From a bacterium (GTDB lineage Bacteria; Vulcanimicrobiota; Xenobia; Xenobiales; JADMJV01), in assembly GCA_030149525.1 (NCBI GenBank), contig JASBRJ010000288.1:1-64000 (forward strand): a DNA stretch of 64,000 bases, read 5' to 3'. The position numbers and the translations under genes were made by a program. Below the pieces are notes generated by a model. That model was not told the origin of the DNA. It saw only the letters and a program-made list of their open reading frames with translations, and searched no databases. Of this stretch, positions 17,113 to 27,153 are shown piece by piece; position 1 is the stretch's first letter; each line of letters opens with the position of its first letter.

Positions 17113-17997
17113 GTGGACATTTCCAGCAGCATAAGTCTCGGCAGCAAGCGGATCCATCCGTCCCCGCCTCCTGTAATGAGGGCGGTCGAAACCGATCCTG
17201 TGCCCTCAGAGCCGCAAGACCGGGTCGACCTTTCCACCCCCGGCAAAAAGAGCGCCAGCATCATCGGTGAGATCGGTGGTTTCTTCGCCAAACTTCCCAA
17301 ATACGCAAATCATGTGAGCCGATTCATCGGCGCCACCGTCATCGGAGGATTCAGCGCCGCTATTAATCTCGCCGGTGGCGCCCTCGGTCTCGCCGGATTC
17401 GCGGGCCTTGGATTGGCCGGCGCCATGGAAGTTCGCGAAGGCATCCGAGAGAAGGACAGAATTAAGATTCTCAGCGGTTCCGGCGATGTCGCTCGCGGTG
17501 CCTTCACAGGCCTTCTCTCGGCCAACACTCTCCTGGACCTGGGTAAATACTCCGCCATGGTAGGTACCGCCGCAGTGGGTCTCGGTGCGCTTCAGGGGGG
17601 CATCCACTTGTCCACCGGGCTGATGAAGTTCCGCCAGGGAACCGAGGCTGAGAACGGGCGTCGCCGGCTGGAAGGCTTGCTGGAAATGGGAATGGGCGCC
17701 GCAACTCTCGCTATGATTGCCGGACCCCTAACGGTTCCCGGAGTCGCCGCCTACGGAGCGCTCAGCACAGTGAGATTCGCTGTGGTTAATAAAGAGAAAA
17801 TTGTAAACGGTTTCAAAGCGGCCAAACAGCGAACCGTCAATCTTTGGAAACGCATCCGAGGGACGGACGAACCGAGCGAATCCCCGCGCGCCCATTCCGG
17901 CTCACAACGGCAAGAGATGGCTTCGCTACCGGAGCCTGCTGCTGCAAAACGGATTGAGAATCTGCGCCGAGGCTATCATCCAACCCCGTACCTTTAG
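17113..17997 (+). CDS. Second glycine-zipper protein with Ser/Pro leader
   Basis: 294 residues from a GTG 8 nt after the preceding stop. The leader MDISSSISLGSKRIHPSPPP is Ser/Pro-rich and lacks a Sec signal. A long Gly/Ala-rich hydrophobic region (IGGFSAAINLAGGALGLAGF onwards, residues about 75-115) and a second one (GMGAATLAMIAGPLTVPGVA, near 196-220) make it a probable membrane-inserting protein. The C-terminal tail is basic (KAAKQRTVNLWKRIRG), then polar. No database family comes to mind. The tandem position suggests that both glycine-zipper proteins work together. Confidence 0.65.
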   Translation: MDISSSISLGSKRIHPSPPPVMRAVETDPVPSEPQDRVDLSTPGKKSASIIGEIGGFFAKLPKYANHVSRFIGATVIGGFSAAINLAGGALGLAGFAGLGLAGAMEVREGIREKDRIKILSGSGDVARGAFTGLLSANTLLDLGKYSAMVGTAAVGLGALQGGIHLSTGLMKFRQGTEAENGRRRLEGLLEMGMGAATLAMIAGPLTVPGVAAYGALSTVRFAVVNKEKIVNGFKAAKQRTVNLWKRIRGTDEPSESPRAHSGSQRQEMASLPEPAAAKRIENLRRGYHPTPYL

Positions 17998-18035
17998 GAG
18001 CCCCTGCACCTGACAGGCTCACTCCGGGCGTTTTT
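17998..18035 (+). terminator. Possible terminator between convergent genes
   Basis: GAGCCCCTG and CAGGCTC form a short stem with one bulge in the 38-nt gap between the glycine-zipper operon and the amylase gene; a TTTTT run follows 11 nt later. Weak. Confidence 0.35.
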
Positions 18036-20306
18036 CTACTGCGAAGACCAGTCCAAGAAAGCGAATCCCATGGGTTCGAGCTGAACTTCCACCTTGCCGT
18101 CCTTCACCGTATAACGACGGTCGTCCATCAAAGACTTCAGAACAGCCCCATCTTTCATCTGGGTCTCGGTCAGAGGGACCGTCACTGTGGTGGGCTCGGT
18201 GGAATTGCTGTAGCAACAGACCACTTCCTGGCCGGGCAAGGCCCTTGAAAAAGCGTAGGTATTGTCGGTGACGGCAAGCTCATTCTGAGTGCCGAGTTGG
18301 AGAGCTTGAGAAGAACGCCGCATCTTGATCAGCTTCTGAAAGTGCTCGTGCATCTCGGGATCGGCGCCAAATTCCATGTCTTGCCGATTGCTACCAAGCT
18401 CCCCCTTCAGACCGGCCTCTGTACCATAATACAAGCTGGGAGTTCCTCGAACTCCGTAGAGGAAAGCCGCCGCAACCTTGAGCTTATCGCGATTCCCCCC
18501 GGCGTGAGTCAGAAATCTATTGGTATCGTGATTATCCAGAATCGGGGACAAGAGGCGCGGATTGTCATACACATGATCTCGAGCCAACACTTCGGAGATC
18601 TTCTTGAAAGAAGAGCCTCCACTGTTGGTCACGTCCATCAAGGCCTGACCAAAATTGTGTTTTTTAACCTCTTGAAACTGCTCCCAACGCTCCATCAAAG
18701 TCTGCTCGGGGTTGCCCCCGAAAACATCCAGAATGGACTGCATTAAAGGGAAGTCGAACAGAGAATCCTGGGTCTCATTCTGGTATCCGGCCAGATAATT
18801 CTCGTCGTTCCAGAAAACTTCGCCGATGGTAATGAACTGATCTTTGCCCTCTTTCAAACTCCTGTCGAAGTCTCTTAAGAAGCCGGAGGGCACATGACGG
18901 ATGGCATCCACTCGGAAACCGTCAACCCCACTCTCCTCAGCCCACATTTTGTGAACATCAATGAGATAGTGAGAAACTTCGGGATTCTCCTGAGCAAGAT
19001 CGGGAAGTCCGGCTAGAGAGCCGTTCTCCAGACCGTATTGACTGATGGGATTTCGACCTCCGTCACGATGAAACCACTCCCGGAAGGCCGGATCCTGATT
19101 TCCGGGATGATTGTATCCCGTGTGGTTGACCACTACATCCATGATCACTTTCATCCCACGCTTGTGGGCTTGATCGACCAATTCCTTAAGCTTTTTCTTA
19201 TCGCCGAAGCTTTTCTCCGCTTCTCGGAAATTGTGGGGCCAGTAGCCGTGATAGCCGTCGTTACCAAAAAAGTCTCGATCGTTCTCGTAAGGACAGGAGA
19301 TCCAAACACAGTCGACCCCCAGGTCGTCAAGATAGTCGAGTTTGTCGATCACCCCTTGCCAGTCACCACCATGAAAACGTTCATGATGACTGGGATCAAC
19401 GTTGAAGTCGTTGCTTTGATCGCCGTTGTGAAAACGGTCGGTGACTACCTGATAGATGCTCTTGCCTTCCCAGCGAAAGAACTTTTCGGGATTCTTATCG
19501 TCGGTTGAGGCCACCAGCGTATCGAACGGTTCAGCGCCTTGCTCCGAGTGGGTGGAAACCTTCACCTTCAGAGGTTCCCCGTCACTCCAGCCGGACTCTC
19601 TGAGAACCGCCTTATCGACCTCCAGAATCAACTGATTGTAACGGACCGAATACTTTGACTTCACCCGCGGTTCTTGGCCGGCTCCCTTGGTGACGTCGTT
19701 GTCGTCGGAAATATCCAGAGATACCGACCCCAAGTCAAGCTTCGTATGGAGGGACTTCTTCTGAGCGTTGGGACGCAGATTGGCCAACTCTACAGCGAAT
19801 CGATAAGGCTTGTCGGTCTCTCCTTCTTGGGCGAAGAGTCCCGTAATATTGCGCGAACTGTCGTAACCATCAAACTTTCTCTTCACATCCCCACTGGGGT
19901 CGAAAGCGATTCGATGCTCCTCCGTGAGAGGAACGAGAGCGTTTTGACGCTCATTATAAGACTTCTCGAGAGCCCGGGCCGTGTGTTTGTTTGTGCGGTA
20001 ATGATGAAAGGCTTTGGCATCGTAGGACAGTTGAGGCAGGTTATCGCCGATATAGGCTCCTCCAGCAGCCCCCAGGGCCAATCCCACGACGCCCCAGGCA
20101 CCGCCACCTGCGGCGCTTATAGCTAATCCTAATCCACCCGCCCCGAGGGCCGCACCGATAAGAGCCTGCTTGGGTCGTGCCAACCAGCGGTCTTCAGGCT
20201 TTGAGTTATAGACCGGAGGATCGGGGAGATTTTGTCGCGGACCGTCGAAGGGTCGTCTCTTGGGAGCGACCACAGGCGGTGCGGATCTGGCAGAGTGTAT
20301 ATTCAT
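18036..20306 (-). CDS. Alpha-amylase family GH13 enzyme with glycine-zipper segment
   Basis: 756-residue glycoside hydrolase. The GH13 residues are all present: region I DVVVNH, nucleophile D467 (GFRVDAIRH), acid/base E496 (TIGEVFW) and D594 (LDNHDTN). GGDWQGVIDKLDYLDDLGV and the C-terminal beta domain (GQEVVCCYSNST) also fit alpha-amylases and cyclomaltodextrinases. Before the barrel come a polar Pro/Arg leader (MNIHSARSAPPVVAPKRRPF), a Gly-rich hydrophobic hairpin at about 45-88 (ALIGAALGAGGLGLAISAAG onwards) and a beta domain at about 160-285. There is no Sec signal. The membrane-like hairpin in front of an amylase is very unusual and matches the two glycine-zipper proteins encoded next door. 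Confidence 0.9.
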   Translation of the reverse strand: MNIHSARSAPPVVAPKRRPFDGPRQNLPDPPVYNSKPEDRWLARPKQALIGAALGAGGLGLAISAAGGGAWGVVGLALGAAGGAYIGDNLPQLSYDAKAFHHYRTNKHTARALEKSYNERQNALVPLTEEHRIAFDPSGDVKRKFDGYDSSRNITGLFAQEGETDKPYRFAVELANLRPNAQKKSLHTKLDLGSVSLDISDDNDVTKGAGQEPRVKSKYSVRYNQLILEVDKAVLRESGWSDGEPLKVKVSTHSEQGAEPFDTLVASTDDKNPEKFFRWEGKSIYQVVTDRFHNGDQSNDFNVDPSHHERFHGGDWQGVIDKLDYLDDLGVDCVWISCPYENDRDFFGNDGYHGYWPHNFREAEKSFGDKKKLKELVDQAHKRGMKVIMDVVVNHTGYNHPGNQDPAFREWFHRDGGRNPISQYGLENGSLAGLPDLAQENPEVSHYLIDVHKMWAEESGVDGFRVDAIRHVPSGFLRDFDRSLKEGKDQFITIGEVFWNDENYLAGYQNETQDSLFDFPLMQSILDVFGGNPEQTLMERWEQFQEVKKHNFGQALMDVTNSGGSSFKKISEVLARDHVYDNPRLLSPILDNHDTNRFLTHAGGNRDKLKVAAAFLYGVRGTPSLYYGTEAGLKGELGSNRQDMEFGADPEMHEHFQKLIKMRRSSQALQLGTQNELAVTDNTYAFSRALPGQEVVCCYSNSTEPTTVTVPLTETQMKDGAVLKSLMDDRRYTVKDGKVEVQLEPMGFAFLDWSSQ

Positions 20307-20375
20307 GGCTATGGTAGTGTGACTACCCTAGTCCACGACCGTGAAAGAAGGCTGAAAACGCTTGGCTCCGGACCG

Positions 20376-23300
20376 CTAGACCGATTCTCTCAAGAGAGCC
20401 AGCAGCTCGTCCGGAGACAGTTTACCGGAACGATCGCTTCCGGCCAGCAAATTGTCCACCAATTCTCGCTTCTCATTGTGAAGTGCCAAAATCTTCTCTT
20501 CAATAGTTCCCTTACCGATGAGACGATAGACCGTCACCGCCTGCTCCTGACCGATGCGGTGAGCGCGGTCGGAGGCCTGATCTTCGGTGGCGGGATTCCA
20601 CCAGGGGTCGAGGTGAACGACATAGTTGGCGGCGGTGAGATTGAGTCCGGTACCGCCGGCCTTGAGGCTGATCAGAAAGAGGTCTCCCTGGCCCTGCTGG
20701 AAGGCTTCCACCAGTTCGCCTCGCTTTCTCCCGGGAGTAGAGCCGTCTAGATAGAGATACGGGATCCCTTGAGAGTCCAACTCTTCACCCACCAACTTCA
20801 GATGATCCACAAATTGGCTAAAAACGAGAGCGCGATGACCCCCTTCCCGCAAATTCTCGACCAACTCCATGAAGCGAGCCAGCTTGCTGGATTCTGCGTC
20901 GCCTCCGGTCAGTCGGGGGTGGCAACAGGCCCGGCGAAGCTTCATGAGTTCCGCCAGAACATGAATCACGCCGGCCTTCTCTTCCTCAAGGCGTTCCACC
21001 GCCGACATCCGCAAACTCTCGTAGTAAAGACGCTCTTCTCGAGACAGCTCAACCGAGACGGTGATCTCCGTCTTGGGCGGGAGATCTTTGAGAACATCCT
21101 TCTTCAAGCGGCGGAGAATGAACGGGGATACAATAGCTTTGAGAGTCTCCAGCGACCCCTCATCCTGACCGAAACGGGCAAAGAACGTCTTCTGCCCGCC
21201 CAGCAAACCCGGATTCAAGAACCGGAACAGAGCCCACAATTCCCCCAGATGGTTTTCCACGGGAGTCCCGGTGGCTGCGACTCGAAAATCGGCCGATAGA
21301 GATATGGCCGCCTTGAAACGTTGGGTCTGAGTGTTCTTGATAGCTTGAGACTCATCCAGGACCACTGTTCCCCAGCTCGTCTCCTTCAGCTTTTCAATCT
21401 CTCGACACATCAGACCGTAGCTACAAATGAGCACATCACCCGGACCACACTCGGTGATCGTGGTATCGCGGTCGGCCTCGCCCAAAACAAACACTCGCAA
21501 ATCCGGTGTGAATCTCTGGGCCTCCGAACGCCAGTTGTCGCACACAGAGGTGGGAGCCACAACCAGAGCGGGACCCGATTCTTTGCGGTCGAGTAGGGCG
21601 ACCAGGATCTGGACCGTCTTCCCCAGACCCATGTCGTCGGCAAGACACGCCCCCACACCCCATTCGGCGCATCGAGAGATCCATTTATAACCTTCCAACT
21701 GGTAAGGGCGAAGCTCCCCTTCGAAAGCCTCGGGCAACCTCGGCTCGAAGGCTCGGGCTCGGCGAATCCGTTCCTGGGTCTCCTCCCAGGCATCGTCGAT
21801 ACTTTCTATCTCGACACCATCTAAGAGCACGCTCCCGGTCAGAGGATGAAGCCGAAACGTGGTGTCCGACACCTTGGCCGCCGCTTGCTCCAGGGCGTTG
21901 AGCTTTCTCTCCAACTCTTTGGTCAGGGCCACGTAGCTCCCGTCTTCAAGGATCACGAAGCGACTGTTCTCCAGTCGATTCTTCTCCAAGAGTTGGGACA
22001 GAGAGAGGCTATCGTCGTCTTCCAGGTTGAGCTCCGCGTTGACCGAGAACCAGTCGTTGTCGCGGGCGACCGAGACTCGCACATCGCCCCACCGAATCAC
22101 TCTACTCAGGGTCAGCTTCTTGCCCCGGGGCCACTGAACACTCACTTTTTCGGAGGGAAACTCTCGTAGTGCTTCGAGCATTTCCAAGCAGTGGCGAATA
22201 TTGTCTAGATAAACCTCGTGGCCGTTAAGGCCTGGAACGGCCTGTTTTATGGCCTGGAAAAGTTCTCTCTCTCCGGCCAAGCTGCGGGAGAGTTCAACAT
22301 TCTGACCCCGTCTGGCGGAAGTGAGAAAACGCTGCCCCTCTCCGGGCGGAAAGAATGGACCGGCAGGACCCAGCGGCTCAACACCGATCTCGACTCTCAG
22401 CCCCTGACCCTCGGGATAAAGTCTCACCACAAGATGGGTCTTCCAATCGAGCTTCCGGCTATTCTCATCGACCTGAAAGAAACTCTCCACAGGCATGCCT
22501 TCTCGACTCACAGCAGTCAATATGGCCTGAATACGCTCCCTGGCGGTCTTCGGGATCTCCAGACCCTCTTTGGGCAGTATGTTTGCCAGGCCGTCGGCGT
22601 TCTGGTCGAAGAAAACTATTTGATAACGATTCCCACTGGGCTTGAGAAAACCGTAGTTTGCATGGGAGGAGGGGCGAGGGACAATCTCCACCTTGAGGGA
22701 CTCGCCCACATCGGTGACGACAAAGCGCGGTTTGCCTTCCACTAATTCAATATCCTGGCCCTCGAAATCAACAATCCTGGGATGCCCCAGAAGAGCGCGA
22801 AAAAGATCGGTGTCACGATGCCGATTGAACCCCTGCTGCTCGCGCAACGCCCAGGCGTTAAGAACTCTACGGTCGTCATCGGCCAGGGCGTGGTTGTACT
22901 GGGCGGTCAATTCATGGATCTTAACCACGCGACCCTTCGTCCACCGCCCACTCTTGCCCATCCTTTGAACTTTCGCCGACACGCTGTTGTAGTTGGAGAG
23001 GGGGTCGAGAACCCAAACGATTCTCTCCTCGGCGGCTTCTTCTCTGGCCGATTCGGCATAGGACTGCCAGTTCTCAAGTTGGGTCAGAGTGGCTTCCCAC
23101 AGCTTCACAGGCCGAAGCAGATTTAAGAGGGGCGTCATGTCTTCCGACTCCCCTACGAGATGCTTGTAGAGGGCCTCCATCTCTCCCGCCAAAGCGGGAT
23201 ATCCTGCCTCCTCGAAGCGGCTGGCCAAACTGAAGACCTGACCAGCCTCCAACTCCTTTTCGAAGCCCGCCCAGTAGAGAAAAAGACACTGAATAAAGGC

Positions 23301-24290
23301 GTTGAGTGCGGGATACTCCCGAGACTTCAGCAGTCTCTTGAGGGAGGGGCAGAAATCGGTTCGGCGACCGGTCCTCACTTCCCAGAACCACAGAAGTAAG
23401 GCGTGTATCTTCCGATCGCCGAAACGAAGGCGGTTCTCGATGGCCTCGAAATCGCGCACGGCATAGCAGGCCACGACATATAAGAATTCATAGAGCGCAA
23501 AATCGAAGGCCAGGGGACCCGTCCGATATTCCTCGGAAAAGTCTTCAGGACCCTGGGAGCGCCCCTCTAAAACTTTACGAAAGGCCACATACTGGTCACT
23601 CTTTTCGGCGTCCGGATGGGGCATGTCACGGCAGAGCAACTGAAAGAGCCAGACCTTGCGGTACAGAGACTCCGGCTCTCCTTTTGGTTGAGCCATGAGC
23701 CACAGGAAAAGATGTTCTGCAGGTCGAGCCTCCTCAACGCTTGCCACCAAACCCTCCCGAGCCACTTCCAGGGAGAGATCCATGGGAAAATACTGCAGAG
23801 GCTTCGGGGTACAGATCCCCTGCAAAAGAAGCTTTGCCAGGCTGAGTTCCGGCTTCTCATCGTAAGGCGAATTGGTGAAGTCTCGCTCAAAAAGCATTCG
23901 GAAATAGTCATTGTCTCCGCCGTAGAGCGCCCGGCGCGCTTTGACGAATCGGCTCTCTCGCGTTTGGGAAGACTGATACTTCCAGGCCAACTCGCATTGA
24001 GAGATGGCTCGCCCCTGTTCTGCGGCGTGGGTGGCGATCTCTTCTATGATCTCCGGAACCACACGAAACGTGCTTCCGTGACGCTCCAGGAACCCACGGG
24101 AACACAGTTCCGAGACCAGGGCCGTGGAGCTGTCGCCGGCCCGGTTCAGGGACTTCAAGTAAGCCTTGAATTGCTCAGCTATTTGAGGCTTGGGCAAGGG
24201 TCGCCCTACCAACGAAAGGTACTCTAACAGAAGCTGGGAGTCCGTACCCAGCTCTTGAAACTCTTCAACCTTGCGGGTGGGAGACATCAT
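20376..24290 (-). CDS. SNF2-family DNA-dependent ATPase/helicase
   Basis: 1304 residues. The C-terminal half is a complete SWI2/SNF2 motor: motif I DDMGLGKTVQ, motif II VVLDESQAIKN (DESQ rather than the common DEAQ/DEAH), motif III AATGTPVENHLGELW, motif V GGTGLNLTAANYV and motif VI QASDRAHRIGQ. The N-terminal ~800 residues are a large helical region, with no SWIM zinc motif seen, so it belongs to the long bacterial SNF2 group and not the shorter RapA type. It would move along or remodel DNA-protein complexes using ATP. It sits in the same direction as an SF1 helicase gene 300 nt upstream. Role (repair, transcription or defence) is open. Confidence 0.9.
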   Translation of the reverse strand: MMSPTRKVEEFQELGTDSQLLLEYLSLVGRPLPKPQIAEQFKAYLKSLNRAGDSSTALVSELCSRGFLERHGSTFRVVPEIIEEIATHAAEQGRAISQCELAWKYQSSQTRESRFVKARRALYGGDNDYFRMLFERDFTNSPYDEKPELSLAKLLLQGICTPKPLQYFPMDLSLEVAREGLVASVEEARPAEHLFLWLMAQPKGEPESLYRKVWLFQLLCRDMPHPDAEKSDQYVAFRKVLEGRSQGPEDFSEEYRTGPLAFDFALYEFLYVVACYAVRDFEAIENRLRFGDRKIHALLLWFWEVRTGRRTDFCPSLKRLLKSREYPALNAFIQCLFLYWAGFEKELEAGQVFSLASRFEEAGYPALAGEMEALYKHLVGESEDMTPLLNLLRPVKLWEATLTQLENWQSYAESAREEAAEERIVWVLDPLSNYNSVSAKVQRMGKSGRWTKGRVVKIHELTAQYNHALADDDRRVLNAWALREQQGFNRHRDTDLFRALLGHPRIVDFEGQDIELVEGKPRFVVTDVGESLKVEIVPRPSSHANYGFLKPSGNRYQIVFFDQNADGLANILPKEGLEIPKTARERIQAILTAVSREGMPVESFFQVDENSRKLDWKTHLVVRLYPEGQGLRVEIGVEPLGPAGPFFPPGEGQRFLTSARRGQNVELSRSLAGERELFQAIKQAVPGLNGHEVYLDNIRHCLEMLEALREFPSEKVSVQWPRGKKLTLSRVIRWGDVRVSVARDNDWFSVNAELNLEDDDSLSLSQLLEKNRLENSRFVILEDGSYVALTKELERKLNALEQAAAKVSDTTFRLHPLTGSVLLDGVEIESIDDAWEETQERIRRARAFEPRLPEAFEGELRPYQLEGYKWISRCAEWGVGACLADDMGLGKTVQILVALLDRKESGPALVVAPTSVCDNWRSEAQRFTPDLRVFVLGEADRDTTITECGPGDVLICSYGLMCREIEKLKETSWGTVVLDESQAIKNTQTQRFKAAISLSADFRVAATGTPVENHLGELWALFRFLNPGLLGGQKTFFARFGQDEGSLETLKAIVSPFILRRLKKDVLKDLPPKTEITVSVELSREERLYYESLRMSAVERLEEEKAGVIHVLAELMKLRRACCHPRLTGGDAESSKLARFMELVENLREGGHRALVFSQFVDHLKLVGEELDSQGIPYLYLDGSTPGRKRGELVEAFQQGQGDLFLISLKAGGTGLNLTAANYVVHLDPWWNPATEDQASDRAHRIGQEQAVTVYRLIGKGTIEEKILALHNEKRELVDNLLAGSDRSGKLSPDELLALLRESV

Positions 24291-24591
24291 AGGCGTATAT
24301 TACCCAGCTTCTCGATAGTCAAGCTCCTTAATCATGGAAAAAAGGTCAAAGTGAGCGGAAAACTCACTGTTGGCAAACAGGTGGCCAGGGTACCACTGGC
24401 GCTCGGAGCGATCAACCAGATGGGAAACTGTCCTCTCTCTCATCGAATCTTCATCACAGGCTTGGTCTTTCTTCAGGATGACAGGCTACATTAAAGAGGC
24501 AAACAAATACGTCCCCTAAACCCTAATCACACAAGAGCCCGTCTACCCAACGGGCTCTACTTTTTTCTCCGGAGGTTGAGAAAGTCTCGCC
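24291..24591. other. Intergenic region with a hairpin
   Basis: No gene seen. It should hold the promoter of the SNF2 gene. An inverted repeat AGAGCCCGT at 24534-24542 and 24550-24558, followed on + by ACTTTTTT, looks like a terminator, though the T-run is on the strand opposite to the flanking genes. Confidence 0.5.
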
Positions 24592-26631
24592 CTACACTTT
24601 CACGCGAAAAAGCTTCTTGCTCTTGGCAAGATACGTGATGGCACGACCCACAAAGCTGTAAGGGATCTGGCGGCATAGATAGTTCAACTCCCCCACTAAA
24701 AACAGCTTGTACTGCGCTCGGGAAAAGGCCACGTTGAGAAGTTGGGCCGCCGGCCCCCGTTCGTCGCGGATAAGATTTCCAGGACCCATCGCTTCCCCGT
24801 CCACCACGTCGACAATAACGATAGGGCGCTCTTTCCCCTGGTATCGATGGACAGTGTCGCACTCCACAAACTCCCGCAGTTCGTCCGGCATATTTTTTCT
24901 CAGGGTTCGAACCTGCTGCCGGTAGGGAGTGATGATGGCGATTCTGGTGAACCCTGCGTCAAAAGCACGACGAGCCAGGCGCAGACAAACCTCGGCGCTC
25001 TCGTTGTTGAAACGACTCCCCTGGCCGGGCAACTTCTGACATACGGAAGCTCCATTGAGATCAAAGCCGGCAAGCGCCCCGCCCTCTAACGGATCTCGGG
25101 ACGTCCACTCGGCGAACTCTTCAGCGGCTCGAGCCGAGATCAGCTGATCCTCATAGGCCAGATGGGAAACCAAGGCTCCAATCTCCGGATGCATCCGGTA
25201 TTGGGTATTCAGCATGGCTTTGGGAGTCTCACCCAACTCGAAGATGCTGCGCCCCAGGGAGTGCTTCACGAAAGGATCGCGACTGGTCAAGATGCTGGGA
25301 AGTTGGCGGGGGTCGCCCACCGCAATGGTTCTTCTGGTAGCCTTGCAACAGGCCACAAAAAAAGAGGGCAAGATAGCCATCCCCGCCTCTTCCACAATCA
25401 CATTGTCGAACGACTCTTCCTCCATCCAGCGACTGGTGGTCAGATTGGCCAGAGTAGAGAGGATGATACTAGCGCGACTCACCGTCTGTTGCTGTCTTTG
25501 GGAGAGAGCCTCCCGGCAGTCGGCGATCCGATTGCTGTAGGCTTTGCGGAGGCGGTCCAAGCGCTCGGTGTGACGCTCCAACAACTCACACTGGTAGGAA
25601 GGTGCTAATCGACTCCAACGCTCGCCCCTGCGGGCACCGAACATCTCCACCAACCAATCCTTGGGAAGCCCTTGGGGCTCGGGGGACTCGAAAAGGGAGA
25701 GCTGCTCGCTGGGACCGGTCGCTATTTGCAAATCCTTGAGAGGTCGGGCGAGCTTATCCATTCGCTCCCGAATCCATTCCAAGCGCTGTTCGGAATGCTC
25801 CCATCGCTCCCGCAGTTGAGTATGAAGGGCACGGGTCACCTGGCGCAGCTGGCAATGCATGTGGTCGGGCAAGGCTCGGCCAAGTCGAAGCACCTTGCCG
25901 TCCTCCACCAGGGGCTTGAGTTGCTCGGACTTTAACAACCCGTGCAAAACCTGATCGAGTGCCGCGTGAGTGTTGGAAGTCAGTAAGACCCTCTCTCCGT
26001 CGGCCACTAGCTGAGTCACCAAAACCGCCAGAGTGGTTGTCTTGCCCGTTCCCGGTGGACCCCAGATTCGTGAGGCTGTGTGGGACAGGCCCAACTCTAC
26101 GGCTCTGATCTGACTTTCATTCAAACCGAGACCTGGAAAGCTCCGGCCCTGGAGCGGACGTGCCTGGGTCACTCCCATGGCCTGCAACCCGATTTCAACC
26201 TGTTCGGGAGTGGCAGACTTTCTCAGTGTCTCCAGCTGATCTTCTAGTCTTTGAAACAGGAACCAGGGTGAAAGAGACAAGCGATAGCTGGACTTTGAGA
26301 AAGCTACATCGCTCGATAGAACAACATCCCGGTCTTCCACTTGGGTGATTCGAACATCGACTTCCTGGTTGGTTTCTTCGTCGATAAGTTGACCACCGGC
26401 TCCAACCACCAACTGCTCGCTGGCCCGGTCCGTCTGGAAGCTCGCCCGATACTTGTCATTACGGCTCTCCAGAGGTTCCTGCAGAACAACGCGGATATCG
26501 GTGCGCTGAGCCCTTTCTTTTTGAGCCTCGAGTTCGCGATAGAGACCCTCACGGAAAGCTTCCAGGGTTTCCTGGAAACGGTCATCCGTTTTTTCCGGAG
26601 GTGTGGTTTCTTGCAACACATCGGTGGTCAC
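24592..26631 (-). CDS. Superfamily 1 helicase, UPF1/IGHMBP2-like
   Basis: 679 residues. SF1B motifs in order: Walker A GPPGTGKTT, TSNTHAALDQVL (Ia), VIVEEAGMA (Walker B, DEAA-like), VGDPRQLPSIL (III), NTQYRMHPEI (IV), TPYRQQVRTLRKN, DTVHRYQGKERPIVIVD (V) and LLNVAFSRAQYKLFLVG (VI). These are the AAA_11/AAA_12 features of UPF1, Sen1 and IGHMBP2 relatives, which unwind DNA or RNA 5'-3'. The N-terminal ~180 residues include an OB/stalk-like part (DVRITQVEDRDVVL). The start is GTG at 26631 with no evident RBS, so the exact N-terminus is uncertain. It lies between an exported small protein and the SNF2 gene. Confidence 0.88.
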   Translation of the reverse strand: MTTDVLQETTPPEKTDDRFQETLEAFREGLYRELEAQKERAQRTDIRVVLQEPLESRNDKYRASFQTDRASEQLVVGAGGQLIDEETNQEVDVRITQVEDRDVVLSSDVAFSKSSYRLSLSPWFLFQRLEDQLETLRKSATPEQVEIGLQAMGVTQARPLQGRSFPGLGLNESQIRAVELGLSHTASRIWGPPGTGKTTTLAVLVTQLVADGERVLLTSNTHAALDQVLHGLLKSEQLKPLVEDGKVLRLGRALPDHMHCQLRQVTRALHTQLRERWEHSEQRLEWIRERMDKLARPLKDLQIATGPSEQLSLFESPEPQGLPKDWLVEMFGARRGERWSRLAPSYQCELLERHTERLDRLRKAYSNRIADCREALSQRQQQTVSRASIILSTLANLTTSRWMEEESFDNVIVEEAGMAILPSFFVACCKATRRTIAVGDPRQLPSILTSRDPFVKHSLGRSIFELGETPKAMLNTQYRMHPEIGALVSHLAYEDQLISARAAEEFAEWTSRDPLEGGALAGFDLNGASVCQKLPGQGSRFNNESAEVCLRLARRAFDAGFTRIAIITPYRQQVRTLRKNMPDELREFVECDTVHRYQGKERPIVIVDVVDGEAMGPGNLIRDERGPAAQLLNVAFSRAQYKLFLVGELNYLCRQIPYSFVGRAITYLAKSKKLFRVKV

Positions 26632-26691
26632 GCAGATGCGTTCGCGAAAGAGGCCGGGTGACCCCCATGTTTGGCCCAGATCATCAGGGGC

Positions 26692-27114
26692 TCACTCTCC
26701 GGGCAGGGCTTGGGCCAGGATAACCTGAGGATCGCCACCGGTATCCCGGTAAGAGATGACGATCCAGCCTGTCCGACCGGACGAATCTCCATTCAAGACT
26801 TCCACCAGTGCCGCCTTGACCAATCGTTGAGAAGACGTTTCTTTCGCATTCTCCCGGTCGTAGACAGTCTCTTTCACCATGAAGCGAGTTCGCGCAAGCA
26901 CTCTCACCCGCGTATCTACCGCCAGAGAATAGGTGTCGGCCGGAGCCTTCTCCCTCAGAGTCGAGCAGAGAGCATCTTTGGCCGAAGTGGAGAGATCCGG
27001 TGAGTTTTCTCTCAGTAAAAACGCTTGACGCGACGTCACCATCTCTTGGGCGCTGACGATACCGGTGCAAAGAATAATCAGGACAAAGGCCATCCAAAGT
27101 GACTTGACTCGCAT
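26692..27114 (-). CDS. Small exported protein of unknown function
   Basis: 140 residues from the ATG at 27114. Signal peptide MRVKSLWMAFVLIILCTGIV with probable cleavage after VSA (SAQ-E). The mature part has a helix-strand pattern (STSAKDALCSTLREKAPADT, VRVLARTRFMVKETVYDR) and a strand-rich end (GRTGWIVISYRDTGGDPQVI). I do not recognise the family. A single Cys remains after cleavage. It lies 60 nt upstream of the SF1 helicase and downstream of the aldehyde dehydrogenase, on the same strand. Confidence 0.65.
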   Translation of the reverse strand: MRVKSLWMAFVLIILCTGIVSAQEMVTSRQAFLLRENSPDLSTSAKDALCSTLREKAPADTYSLAVDTRVRVLARTRFMVKETVYDRENAKETSSQRLVKAALVEVLNGDSSGRTGWIVISYRDTGGDPQVILAQALPGE

Positions 27115-27153
27115 TGGCAAGACTTCTGCTCTTTTTGAACCTTACCTCGTCGG

